Source: Streptomyces lavendulae subsp. lavendulae
Lineage (GTDB): Bacteria > Actinomycetota > Actinomycetes > Streptomycetales > Streptomycetaceae
Reading direction: 5' to 3'
Assembly: GCF_002803845.1 (NCBI RefSeq)
Contig: NZ_CP024985.1
Location: 5,084,001-5,148,000 of the forward strand
DNA length: 64,000 nucleotides
The position numbers and the translations under genes are program-made. Below, piece after piece: positions 18,079 through 26,373 of the stretch (its first letter is position 1; every line of letters begins with the position of its first letter). A model generated the notes under the pieces. The model was not told where the DNA came from. It searched no databases and was given only the letters and a program-made list of their open reading frames with translations.

Positions 18079-18756
18079 ATGACGCGTGTACTGCTCGCCG
18101 AGGACGACGCATCCATCTCGGAACCCCTGGCCCGCGCCCTGCGCCGGGAGGGCTACGAGGTCGAGGTACGGGAGGACGGTCCCACCGCCCTGGAGGCCGG
18201 ACTGCAGGGCGGCGTCGACCTCGTCGTCCTGGACCTCGGACTGCCCGGCATGGACGGCCTGGAGGTGGCCCGGCGACTGCGCGCCGAGGGCCACGGCTTC
18301 CCGATCCTGGTCCTCACCGCCCGGGCCGACGAGGTGGACACGGTGGTCGGCCTCGACGCCGGCGCCGACGACTACGTGACCAAGCCCTTCCGGCTCGCCG
18401 AACTGCTGGCCCGCGTCCGGGCCCTGCTGCGGCGCGGCGCCAACGAGGCCGCCCAGGCCCCCGCCACCCACGGCGTGCGCATCGACGTCGAGTCCCACCG
18501 CGCCTGGATGGGCGAGGAGGAGCTCCAGCTCACGGCCAAGGAGTTCGACCTGCTGCGCGTCCTGGTGCGCGACGCCGGCCGGGTCGTCACCCGTGACCAG
18601 CTGATGCGCGAGGTCTGGGACACCACCTGGTGGTCCTCCACCAAGACCCTCGACATGCACATCTCCTGGCTCCGCAAGAAGCTGGGCGACGACGCCGCGA
18701 ACCCCCGCTACATCGCCACCGTCCGGGGCGTCGGCTTCCGCTTCGAGAAGAGCTGA
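18079..18756 (+). CDS. OmpR-family response regulator
   Basis: 225 residues. Residues 1-118 are the receiver: acidic pocket E8-D9-D10, phospho-acceptor D52 in VVLDLGLPG, and the conserved lysine in YVTKPF. Residues about 130-225 are the winged-helix DNA-binding domain (LTAKEFDLLRVLVRDAGRVVTRDQLM ... TLDMHISWLRKKLG ... TVRGVGFRFE in pieces). It is followed after 28 bases by its sensor kinase gene. The start lacks a ribosome site and fits a leaderless mRNA. Target genes are unknown; the divergent peptide transporter is a possible one. Confidence 0.95.
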   Translation: MTRVLLAEDDASISEPLARALRREGYEVEVREDGPTALEAGLQGGVDLVVLDLGLPGMDGLEVARRLRAEGHGFPILVLTARADEVDTVVGLDAGADDYVTKPFRLAELLARVRALLRRGANEAAQAPATHGVRIDVESHRAWMGEEELQLTAKEFDLLRVLVRDAGRVVTRDQLMREVWDTTWWSSTKTLDMHISWLRKKLGDDAANPRYIATVRGVGFRFEKS

Positions 18757-18784
18757 GTCCTTCCCTTAGGGCATCCTCTAAGCC

Positions 18785-20050
18785 ATGCGCCGCCGCCTGA
18801 TCAACTCCACGCTCGCCGTGGTGCTCGTCGTGATCGCCGTGTTCGGGGTCTCCCTCGTCATCGTGGAGACCCGGACCATCACCAGCAGCGCCCAGGACCG
18901 CATCGGCTCCGAGGCGCTGCGGCTGCTGGGCACCGTCGAGGCGGACGCGCTGGAGCACAAGCCGGTCGATCCCACCGCGCTCGCCGAGCAGCTGGACCTG
19001 GGCACTTACGCCCGCATCTCCATCCCCGGCCGGCCCGTCGTCGAGGTCGGCGACCGGATCCCCGACAGCGTCATCCGGGGCACCGCCCGCGGGGAGCAGG
19101 GCGAGGTGGTGACCGTCGAGGAGTCCCGCGCCACCGTCACCCGGGAGGTCGGGCGGACCCTGGCGGTGGTCGGGGCGGTGGCCCTGCTGGCGGTCGTCGC
19201 GGCCGTGCTGCTCGCCGTACGCCAGGCCAACCGGCTCGCCTCCCCCCTCACCGACCTCGCCGAGACGGCCGAGCGGCTGGGGTCGGGCGACCCGCGGCCC
19301 CGGCACAAGCGCTACGGGGTCCCCGAGCTGGACCGGGTCGCCGACGTGCTCGACTCCAGCGCGGAGCGGATCGGCCGGATGCTCACGGCCGAGCGCCGGC
19401 TCGCCGCGGACGCCTCCCACCAGCTGCGGACCCCGCTGACGGCCCTGTCGATGCGGCTGGAGGAGATCACGGTCACCGACGACCTGGAGACCGTACGGGA
19501 AGAGGCGACGATCGCCCTGACCCAGGTGGAGCGGCTCACGGACGTGGTGGAGCGGCTGCTCACGAACTCGCGGGACCCGCGGACCGGCTCGGCGGTCCCC
19601 TTCGACCTCGACGAGGTCGTCAAGCAGCAGGTGGAGGAGTGGCGGCCGGCCTACCGCAGCGCCGGGCGGGCCATCGTGCGCTCCGGGAAGACGGGGATGC
19701 GGGCCGTCGGCACCCCCGGGGCGGTCTCCCAGGTCCTGGCGACCCTGGTGGAGAACGCGCTGATGCACGGCGGCGGCACGGTCGCGCTGCGCACCCGGGT
19801 GACCGGCAACCAGGCCGTACTGGAGGTCACCGACGAGGGACCCGGAGTCCCCCCGGACCTCGGCAACCGGATCTTCGAGCGGGCCATCAGCGGCCGCAAC
19901 TCCACCGGGATCGGCCTCGCGGTCGCCCGGGACCTCGCGGAGGCGGACGGCGGCCGGCTGGAGCTGCTCCAGAGCCAGCCGCCGGTGTTCGCGCTGTTCC
20001 TCAGCCGTACCGCGCCGCAGCGGACCGAGCCGGAGCCGACGGTCCGCTGA
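18785..20050 (+). CDS. sensor histidine kinase
   Basis: 421 residues. Two membrane helices (about 8-28 and 122-143) frame an extracytoplasmic sensor of about 90 residues; a HAMP linker follows (NRLASPLTDLAETAERLGSG). The HisKA domain carries the phospho-histidine in ASHQLRTPLTALS, and the ATPase domain has NALMHGG (N box), TDEGPGVPP (G1) and GIGLAVA (G2). It is the partner of the response regulator just upstream. The sensor domain has no motif I can name, so the signal is unknown. Confidence 0.94.
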   Translation: MRRRLINSTLAVVLVVIAVFGVSLVIVETRTITSSAQDRIGSEALRLLGTVEADALEHKPVDPTALAEQLDLGTYARISIPGRPVVEVGDRIPDSVIRGTARGEQGEVVTVEESRATVTREVGRTLAVVGAVALLAVVAAVLLAVRQANRLASPLTDLAETAERLGSGDPRPRHKRYGVPELDRVADVLDSSAERIGRMLTAERRLAADASHQLRTPLTALSMRLEEITVTDDLETVREEATIALTQVERLTDVVERLLTNSRDPRTGSAVPFDLDEVVKQQVEEWRPAYRSAGRAIVRSGKTGMRAVGTPGAVSQVLATLVENALMHGGGTVALRTRVTGNQAVLEVTDEGPGVPPDLGNRIFERAISGRNSTGIGLAVARDLAEADGGRLELLQSQPPVFALFLSRTAPQRTEPEPTVR

Positions 20051-20058
20051 CCGCCCGG

Positions 20059-20095
20059 CCCGGGCGTCCGGCCGCCGGGCCCCGGGCGTCCGGCC
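20059..20095. repeat. two 15-bp direct repeats between convergent genes
   Basis: CCCGGGCGTCCGGCC occurs at 20059-20073 and 20081-20095. The copies contain self-complementary CCCGGG and GGCC pieces, so the region can fold and may serve as a terminator for the kinase and gtrA-like genes. Confidence 0.45.
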
Positions 20096-20115
20096 CCGGC
20101 GTCGCCGCGTACGGG

Positions 20116-20643
20116 CTACTTCGCGGCCGGCTCCGGGGTGAGCGCCGCGGCCGGCGCGTCCTGGCCGTCGCGCTGCTCGACGACCAGCGAGGGCGCGGCG
20201 GGCGTCGGCAGGGCCTGGAAGACCCAGGTCCGGTAGGACCAGAAGCGGAACACGGTGGCGATCGCCATGCCCAGGAACTTGAAGACGTTGTTCTGCAGCG
20301 AGCTGTCCCAGCCGAAGCCGTACGTCGCCGCGTAGAGCACGCCGCTCTCGATGACCATGCCGATCAGGCTGAACAGGACGAAGAGGATCATCTCGCGACG
20401 GCGGCTGCCGAGGTCGCGGTCGCGGTACGTGAAGTAGCGGAAGCCGATGTAGTTGGTGACGATGGCCACCACGATGGCTATGACGTTCGCGCGCACCGTC
20501 TGGAGGTCGGTCGTGCTCCGGAGCAGGTTGAACACACCGAAGTTGACCAGGACGCCCAGCCCGCCCACCGCTCCGAACTTGACGGCCTCCCGGGCGAGAC
20601 CGCGGAAGCGCTCGGACAGCGGTGCTGCTTTCGGCGTACTCAT
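20116..20643 (-). CDS. GtrA-like membrane protein
   Basis: 175 residues with four membrane helices and the GtrA pattern: FGAVGGLGVLVNFGVFNLLR in helix 1, VIAIVVAIVTNYIGFRYFTYRD (short basic loop) and FKFLGMAIATVFRFWSYRTWVF at helix 4. Members are thought to help flip lipid-linked sugars in O-antigen, arabinan or teichoic acid pathways. A 40-residue polar tail follows. AAGGA precedes the ATG. It is close to the glycopolymer genes that start at 25 kb, and divergent from purK. Confidence 0.9.
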   Translation of the reverse strand: MSTPKAAPLSERFRGLAREAVKFGAVGGLGVLVNFGVFNLLRSTTDLQTVRANVIAIVVAIVTNYIGFRYFTYRDRDLGSRRREMILFVLFSLIGMVIESGVLYAATYGFGWDSSLQNNVFKFLGMAIATVFRFWSYRTWVFQALPTPAAPSLVVEQRDGQDAPAAALTPEPAAK

Positions 20644-20709
20644 GTGATCCTTCAGTCCCTGTCCGTCGTCGCCGCCCCGCGCTGGAGCGTCACTCGATTT
20701 CGTCAACCC

Positions 20710-20726
20710 CGACATGTTAAGTGTCG
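20710..20726. promoter_or_regulatory. inverted repeat between gtrA-like gene and purK
   Basis: CGACA-TGTTAAG-TGTCG, perfect 5-bp arms with an AT-rich 7-bp spacer, in the divergent promoter region. Possible operator; no regulator is implied by context. Confidence 0.35.
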
Positions 20727-20828
20727 CCCCCGGGCTCCGTACGCGCCTTGGCGCCCCTGCGACGCACGGCACACGGCCCGGCACGCGGTATGCGCCAGGC
20801 CACGTCCGGATGGCGGAATACCGCCGGA

Positions 20829-20834
20829 TACCCT
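20829..20834 (+). promoter_or_regulatory. -10 box of a leaderless purK transcript
   Basis: TACCCT sits six bases before the GTG at 20841. The GGAGAG right against the GTG is too close to act as a ribosome site, which supports a leaderless mRNA. Confidence 0.5.
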
Positions 20835-20840
20835 GGAGAG

Positions 20841-21980
20841 GTGACGTTCCCGGTAGTCGGCATGGTCGGCGGCGGACAGCTCGCCCGCATGACCCACGAG
20901 GCGGGTATCCCCCTCGGCATCAGATTCAAGATCCTCAGTGACACCCCACAGGACTCGGCGGCCCAGGTCGTGAGCGACGTCGTCATCGGCGACTATCGCG
21001 ATCTGGAGACACTGCGCGCCTTCGCGCGCGGCTGCGACGTGATCACCTTCGATCACGAGCACGTCCCCACCGAACACCTCCGGGCCCTGGAAGCGGACGG
21101 CATTCCCGTCCGCCCGGGGCCCGACGCGTTGGTGCACGCCCAGGACAAGGGGGTGATGCGCGCCAAGCTCGACGAGATCGGCGCGCCCAGCCCCCGCCAC
21201 CGGATCGTGCGCGATCCGGCGGACGCGGCGGCCTTCGCGGACGAGGTGGGCGGCTTCCCCGTCATCCTCAAGACGGTGCGCGGCGGGTACGACGGCAAGG
21301 GCGTGTGGTTCGTCCGCACGCCCGAGGACGCGGAGGCCCCCTTCAAGGCGGGGGTCCCGGTCCTCGCGGAGGAGAAGGTGGACTTCGTCCGCGAGCTCGC
21401 GGCCAACATCGTCCGCTCCCCGCACGGCCAGGCCGTCGCGTACCCCGTCGTCGAGTCCATCCAGGTGGACGGCGTGTGCGACACGGTGATCGCCCCCGCC
21501 CCGAACCTCTCCGAGGCACTGGCGGGCGAGGCCCAGGCCCTCGCCCTGCGCATCGCCAAGGAACTCGGCGTGACCGGCCACCTGGCCGTCGAGCTGTTCG
21601 AGACCGCGGACGGCCGCATCCTCGTCAACGAACTGGCCATGCGCCCGCACAACAGCGGGCACTGGACCCAGGACGGTGCCATCACCTCCCAGTTCGCCAA
21701 CCACGTCCGCGCGGTCCTGGACCTCCCCCTGGGCGACCCCCGCCCCCGGGCCCGCTGGACGGTCATGGCCAACGTGCTCGGCGGGGACTACCCCGACATG
21801 TACGCGGCGTACCTGCACTGCATGGCGCACGACCCCCAGCTGAAGATCCACATGTACGGCAAGGACGTGAAACACGGCCGCAAGGTCGGCCACGTCAACA
21901 CCTACGGCGACGACCTGGACGATGTGCTGGAGCGCGCACGTCACGCAGCCGGCTACCTCAGAGGAACCATCACCGCATGA
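20841..21980 (+). CDS. purK: N5-carboxyaminoimidazole ribonucleotide synthase
   Basis: 379 residues of the ATP-grasp superfamily. It makes N5-CAIR from AIR, bicarbonate and ATP in purine synthesis. The start VTFPVVGMVGGGQLARM has the biotin-carboxylase-type glycine loop; the ATP-grasp domain includes KTVRGGYDGKGVW and the acidic metal sites in VELFETADG and VNELAMRPHNSGH. It overlaps purE by four bases (ATGA), so the two successive enzymes are made together. The GTG start is preceded by a TACCCT box at leaderless distance. Confidence 0.96.
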   Translation: MTFPVVGMVGGGQLARMTHEAGIPLGIRFKILSDTPQDSAAQVVSDVVIGDYRDLETLRAFARGCDVITFDHEHVPTEHLRALEADGIPVRPGPDALVHAQDKGVMRAKLDEIGAPSPRHRIVRDPADAAAFADEVGGFPVILKTVRGGYDGKGVWFVRTPEDAEAPFKAGVPVLAEEKVDFVRELAANIVRSPHGQAVAYPVVESIQVDGVCDTVIAPAPNLSEALAGEAQALALRIAKELGVTGHLAVELFETADGRILVNELAMRPHNSGHWTQDGAITSQFANHVRAVLDLPLGDPRPRARWTVMANVLGGDYPDMYAAYLHCMAHDPQLKIHMYGKDVKHGRKVGHVNTYGDDLDDVLERARHAAGYLRGTITA

Positions 21981-22513
21981 GCACCGCTACCGCAGGTCCC
22001 GTCATCGGCATCGTCATGGGTTCGGACTCCGACTGGCCGGTCATGGAGGCCGCCGCCAAGGCACTGGACGAGTTCGAGATCCCGTACGAGGTCGACGTCG
22101 TCTCCGCCCACCGGATGCCCCGCGAGATGGTGGCGTACGGCGAGCAGGCCGCCGGACGCGGCCTGAAGGCGATCATCGCGGGTGCGGGCGGCGCCGCCCA
22201 CCTGCCCGGGATGCTCGCCTCGGTCACCCCGCTGCCCGTCATCGGGGTGCCGGTGCCGCTGAAGTACCTCGACGGCATGGACTCGCTGCTGTCGATCGTG
22301 CAGATGCCCGCCGGGGTTCCCGTCGCCACCGTCTCCGTCGCCGGGGCGCGCAACGCGGGCCTGCTGGCCGTACGGATGCTGGCCGCGCACGACCCGGAGC
22401 TGCTGGCCCGGATGCGCGAGTTCCAGCAGGAGCTCAACGACCAGGCCACCGAGAAGGGCAAGCGGCTGCGGACCAAGGTCGCGGGCGCCGACTCCTTCGG
22501 ATTCGGCAAGTGA
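21977..22513 (+). CDS. purE: N5-carboxyaminoimidazole ribonucleotide mutase
   Basis: 178 residues, class I PurE. It converts N5-CAIR, the PurK product, to CAIR. GIVMGSDSDWPVM is the phosphate and active-site loop, SAHRMP carries the catalytic histidine, and IIAGAGGAAHLPGM and GVPVPLKYLDGMDSL are invariant blocks. ATG overlaps the purK stop, and the following dipeptidase GTG overlaps its own stop. Operon with purK. Confidence 0.97.
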   Translation: MSTATAGPVIGIVMGSDSDWPVMEAAAKALDEFEIPYEVDVVSAHRMPREMVAYGEQAAGRGLKAIIAGAGGAAHLPGMLASVTPLPVIGVPVPLKYLDGMDSLLSIVQMPAGVPVATVSVAGARNAGLLAVRMLAAHDPELLARMREFQQELNDQATEKGKRLRTKVAGADSFGFGK

Positions 22514-23688
22514 GCGCGGCGCAGCGCCTGGAGGAGGCGCGCGGCCTGCTCGCGGAGCACCCGGTCGTCGACGGGCACAACGACCTGCCCTGGGCGCTGC
22601 GCAACCAGGTCCGCTACGACCTGGACCGGCGCGACATCGGCGCCGACCAGTCCGCGTACCTGCACACCGACATCCCCCGGCTGCGCGCCGGCGGGGTCGG
22701 CGCGCAGTTCTGGTCCGTCTACGTACGCTCCGACTTCGCGGGTGACGAGGCGGTCAGCGCCACCCTGGAGCAGATCGACGCGGTCGGCCAGCTGATCGAC
22801 CGTTACCCCGGCACCCTGGTGCGGGCACTGACGGCCGACGACATGGAGGCGGCCCGCGAGGGGGGCCGGATCGCCTCCCTGATGGGCGCCGAGGGCGGCC
22901 ACTCCATCAACAACTCGCTCGCCACCCTGCGCGCCCTGCACCGGCTCGGCGTGCGGTACATGACGCTCACCCACAACGACACCATCGACTGGGCGGACTC
23001 GGCGACCGACGAGCCCCGCCACGGCGGGCTCACGGACTTCGGCCGCGAGGTCGTCCGCGAGATGAACCGCGTCGGCATGCTGGTCGACCTCTCGCACGTG
23101 GCGGCCACGACGATGCGCGACGCCATCGCCGTCTCCTCGGCGCCGGTGATCTTCTCGCACTCCTCGGCGCGGGCCGTCTGCGACCACCCCCGCAACGTCC
23201 CCGACGACGTGCTGGAGCTGCTGCCCGTCAACGGCGGGGTGGCGATGGCCACCTTCGTGCCGAAGTTCATCCTGCCCGCGGCCGTGGAGTGGACCGCGGC
23301 AGCCGACGAGAACCTGCGCGCCCACGGCTTCCACCACCTCGACACCTCCCCCGAGGCGATGGAACTGCACCGGGCCTTCGAAGCGGGCCGGCCCCGCCCG
23401 GTGGCCACGGCGGCCACCGTCGCCGACCACCTCGACCACATGCGCGAGGTGGCAGGCGTCGACCACATCGGCATCGGCGGGGACTACGACGGCACCGCCT
23501 TCACCCCGTCGGGCCTGGACGACGTCGCGGGCTACCCGAACCTCATCGCGGAACTGCTCGCGCGCGGCTGGTCGCGGGCCGACCTGGCCAAGCTGACCTG
23601 GTCGAACGCGGTACGGGCGCTGCGCGACGCCGAGGCCGAGGCCCGCGCCCTGTCGGCGTCCCGGGGGCCGTCGAACGCCCATCTCTGA
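22510..23688 (+). CDS. M19 membrane-dipeptidase-type peptidase
   Basis: 392 residues, GTG overlapping the purE stop. It belongs to the renal-dipeptidase (M19) family, binuclear zinc enzymes that cleave dipeptides, including some with D-residues. All metal ligands are in place: DGHNDLPW (H23, D25), MGAEGGHS (bridging Glu), DLSHVA (His), FSHSSAR (His) and GGDYDG (Asp). No signal peptide, so cytosolic despite the family name. A terminator follows at 23699. It could recycle peptides brought in by the POT transporter; that link is speculation. Confidence 0.92.
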   Translation: MSAAQRLEEARGLLAEHPVVDGHNDLPWALRNQVRYDLDRRDIGADQSAYLHTDIPRLRAGGVGAQFWSVYVRSDFAGDEAVSATLEQIDAVGQLIDRYPGTLVRALTADDMEAAREGGRIASLMGAEGGHSINNSLATLRALHRLGVRYMTLTHNDTIDWADSATDEPRHGGLTDFGREVVREMNRVGMLVDLSHVAATTMRDAIAVSSAPVIFSHSSARAVCDHPRNVPDDVLELLPVNGGVAMATFVPKFILPAAVEWTAAADENLRAHGFHHLDTSPEAMELHRAFEAGRPRPVATAATVADHLDHMREVAGVDHIGIGGDYDGTAFTPSGLDDVAGYPNLIAELLARGWSRADLAKLTWSNAVRALRDAEAEARALSASRGPSNAHL

Positions 23689-23698
23689 CGCTCCACCG

Positions 23699-23739
23699 GG
23701 GGCGGGTCGCGGGGTACCACCCCGAGGCCCGCCCCTTTT
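23699..23739 (+). terminator. Rho-independent terminator after the purKE-dipeptidase operon
   Basis: GGGGCGGG (23699-23706) pairs with CCCGCCCC (23728-23735), enclosing a second stem CGGGGT/ACCCCG (23710-23715/23719-23724), and is followed by TTTT. Confidence 0.8.
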
Positions 23740-23862
23740 CCACACCCTCCTCACCCTCCTCCACCCGAACGCCACACCCGCCGGGCGCCCCAGCCGCCCC
23801 ACATGTCACGGTGGCACCACATCTCCTCCCTCCCCGCTGCCGCCGAGACCGGAGCGAACGCC

Positions 23863-24954
23863 ATGGCCGACCTGCAGGACGACCCGCACGCCGACCCGAG
23901 CCTCCCGGTGGGCCCCGGCTCCGTCGGGATCGAGGACGTGTCCGCCCCCGCGGCGGTGCCCGGCGCCCTGGAACGGGCCGCCGAGCTGCTCGCCGTACAT
24001 CCCGTGGCGGACGGCTGCAACAGCCTCGTCTGGACCCTGAGCCAGAGCCCGTACCACGACATCGACACCCCCGACACCGGGATCGACACCGACATCCCGC
24101 GGCTGCGGGCCGGGGGAGTGGGCGCCCAGTTCTGGTCGCTGCTCGTGCCACCGGGCCGTACGCGCGAAGGCGGGGCCGCCGACCAGGTGGTCTCCGACAC
24201 CCTGGAACTCATCGACGTGGCGCTCGCCCTGGTGCGCCGCTACCCCGACGGCCTGCGCCTGGGACTGACCGCCGACGACATGATGGACGCCCGCAACAAG
24301 GGCCGCATCGCCTCGTACCTCGGCCCGGTGTCCGGCGCCACCCTCACCGGCTCGCTGGGCGCGCTGCGCGCCTTCCACGCGCTGGGCGTACGGATCCTCG
24401 CACCGGCCGGGGCGCCCTGGGCGCGGGAGGGGCTGACGGCCTTCGGCCACGAGGTGGTCAAGGAGGTGAACCGGCTGGCGATGCTGCTGGACCTCACGGG
24501 CTGCCCGCCGGTGGCGGCCTGTCAGCTCGCGGCCGCCTCGAAGGCGCCGGTGATCGTCTCGAACACGGGGGCGGCGGCGCTCACCGCGCACCCGGACAAC
24601 GTCACCGACGAGGTGCTGCTGGCGCTCCGGACGGCCGGCGGTCTGGCGATGGTCACCTTCGACACCGCGCGGACGGGGGACTCCCTGCACGCGGTCGCCG
24701 ACCACCTCGACCACCTGCGGGCGGTCGCGGGCCCGGAGTGCGTGGGACTGGGAGCCGCCTTCGGCACCGAGGGGGCGACGCCCCGCCCGACGGGGCTCAC
24801 CGATCCCTCGGGTTACCCCAGACTCCTCGCGGAACTACTGGAGCGGGGCTGGCCGGAGTCCGACCTGGCCCTGCTGACCTGGGGCAACGCCCAGAGGGTG
24901 CTGCGCGACGCGGAGTTCACGGCCCGCGCCGCACAGCACCGTAGAACTCCTTAG
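23863..24954 (+). CDS. degenerate M19 dipeptidase homologue (likely inactive)
   Basis: 363 residues, collinear with the dipeptidase just upstream over nearly its whole length (DIPRLRAGGVGAQFWS, LTADDM, GYPRLLAELLERGW and LTWGNAQRVLRDAE shared or nearly so). Every metal ligand is lost: HND has become C52-N-S54, GAEGGHS is GPVSGAT, DLSHVA is DLTGCPP, SHSSAR is SNTGAA and GGDYDG is GAAFGTEG. The frame is intact with normal codon use, so it is a maintained pseudoenzyme rather than a decaying gene. GGAG lies eight bases before the ATG. Its stop overlaps that of the convergent GT87 gene (TTAG). Confidence 0.88.
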   Translation: MADLQDDPHADPSLPVGPGSVGIEDVSAPAAVPGALERAAELLAVHPVADGCNSLVWTLSQSPYHDIDTPDTGIDTDIPRLRAGGVGAQFWSLLVPPGRTREGGAADQVVSDTLELIDVALALVRRYPDGLRLGLTADDMMDARNKGRIASYLGPVSGATLTGSLGALRAFHALGVRILAPAGAPWAREGLTAFGHEVVKEVNRLAMLLDLTGCPPVAACQLAAASKAPVIVSNTGAAALTAHPDNVTDEVLLALRTAGGLAMVTFDTARTGDSLHAVADHLDHLRAVAGPECVGLGAAFGTEGATPRPTGLTDPSGYPRLLAELLERGWPESDLALLTWGNAQRVLRDAEFTARAAQHRRTP

Positions 24955-26252
24955 GCGGACTGCGCCGCCAGGCTGTCCTTGGGCAGCACGGTCGCCTTCC
25001 ACAGACGCACGCCGGACCACACCGTGGCGTACAGCAGCAGGCCGTTGCGCGCGCACAGCAGGATCGTGCCGAGCGTGGAGTTGGTCAGGATGTCCGAGCC
25101 GTACCAGACCGGGAAGATCAGCGAGGTGAGCGCGGTCGCGACCACGAGCAGCCAGGCGATCGGACGCTGGGTGGTGTGCCGGGACGTCAGGCAGACGGCG
25201 GCGAGGCCGAGCAGCCAGATCATGTACTGCGGGCTGATGACGCGGCTGGTGACCGTGAACACCATGATGGCGCAGAGCGCGGCGTCGAACGGGGTCGCGG
25301 GCGACCAGCGGTTGGCCTTCACGCGCCACAGCAGGAGCAGCAGGAAGCCGATCACCGTCAGCGCGAGGGAGGCCCGCGCGATGCTGGAGACGTACGGGCC
25401 GACGTACTCGAACGCGCCGTACTGGAAGTTGATCTTCCCGGGCCACAGGTGCACGAGCCGGGCCGCCATCAGCGCGCTGCCGCCGAGGGACTCGACCTGG
25501 ACACCGCGGTCGCCCTGGTTGCCCAGGAAGCCGAGGGTGTCGCGGAACAGCGCGGCGAAGACGGCGAGCAGCGCGACGCAGGAGAGCGCGGCGGCGACGA
25601 GGGCCTCGCGCGTCGACTTGCCGCGCGGGGTGCCGAGCAGGGTGAGCAGCGGCCACACCTTGACCATGGCGCCGATGCCGGCGATGACCCCGCCGAGCTT
25701 CGGGCGGTGGCGCAGGCAGAGCAGCGAGGCCACGGCGAGCAGGGTGACCTGGACGTCGTAGCGGGCGAACGGGGTGGCCATCAGCATCGGCAGCGTGACG
25801 AGCCACAGGACGGCGCCGGCCATGCTGCCGTCGCTCCGGCGGGCCACGCGCATCAGGCCGAGGAGGACCACCGCGTCGCAGAGCACCGTCAGGGCGACGA
25901 AGGCCTGGAAGTAGGTGAGGAACGGCAGGAGATCGGGCGAGAGGAAGATCGCCGCGGCTGCCGGGGGGTACTGCCACATGATGTCGTTGTGCGGCATCGT
26001 CCACGTGACGAGGACGTTGTACCAGTTGTGATAGGTCGCGGTGATCTCTACCCGTACGACGTTCGAGCTGAAGAAGTCGTTGACGAGCATCCAGAGCATC
26101 GCGGCCCGACTGGCCAGCCAGAAGCCCGCGATGCCCAGAAGGGCTCCGCGTCCTCGCATGGCTGCTTCGAAGGATCCCCGCCGGTCACGCGTGGCGGGCG
26201 CCGCCGTCGCAGATGCGGAGGGGTTGGTCGGGGGGCTGCTGGTCGTGGTCAT
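24951..26252 (-). CDS. GT87-type (DUF2029) membrane glycosyltransferase
   Basis: 433 residues with about 10-11 membrane helices. The pattern fits polyprenol-phosphate-mannose-dependent GT-C mannosyltransferases of the DUF2029/GT87 group: an early periplasmic acidic/aromatic loop (YHNWYNVLVTWTMPHNDIMWQYPP in pieces), ATPFARYDVQ, the GAMVKVWPLL turn, and SRVISPQYMIW in the late loop. It would add mannose to a lipid or wall glycan outside the membrane. The N-terminal 25 residues are polar and Thr/Ser/Pro-rich. A TAGACT box eight bases before the ATG suggests a leaderless mRNA. Confidence 0.8.
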   Translation of the reverse strand: MTTTSSPPTNPSASATAAPATRDRRGSFEAAMRGRGALLGIAGFWLASRAAMLWMLVNDFFSSNVVRVEITATYHNWYNVLVTWTMPHNDIMWQYPPAAAAIFLSPDLLPFLTYFQAFVALTVLCDAVVLLGLMRVARRSDGSMAGAVLWLVTLPMLMATPFARYDVQVTLLAVASLLCLRHRPKLGGVIAGIGAMVKVWPLLTLLGTPRGKSTREALVAAALSCVALLAVFAALFRDTLGFLGNQGDRGVQVESLGGSALMAARLVHLWPGKINFQYGAFEYVGPYVSSIARASLALTVIGFLLLLLWRVKANRWSPATPFDAALCAIMVFTVTSRVISPQYMIWLLGLAAVCLTSRHTTQRPIAWLLVVATALTSLIFPVWYGSDILTNSTLGTILLCARNGLLLYATVWSGVRLWKATVLPKDSLAAQSA

Positions 26253-26260
26253 CGGCCCGA

Positions 26261-26294
26261 AGTCTACCCAGTCATTTATTCCACTTACCTGGGT
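26261..26294 (-). promoter_or_regulatory. GT87 gene -10 box with adjoining inverted repeat
   Basis: On the minus strand TAGACT (26266-26261) lies eight bases before the start codon. ACCCAG/CTGGGT arms (26266-26271 and 26289-26294) flank an AT-rich 17-bp spacer, placing the left arm on the -10 box; a repressor site is possible. Confidence 0.45.
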
Positions 26295-26373
26295 GCGATC
26301 CCGTGAAACGGGGTATGTGAATACGCCCAGGTCAGCCTCTGCGCCCCCGAACCCCCTTCTCCGCGCGAGCGGG

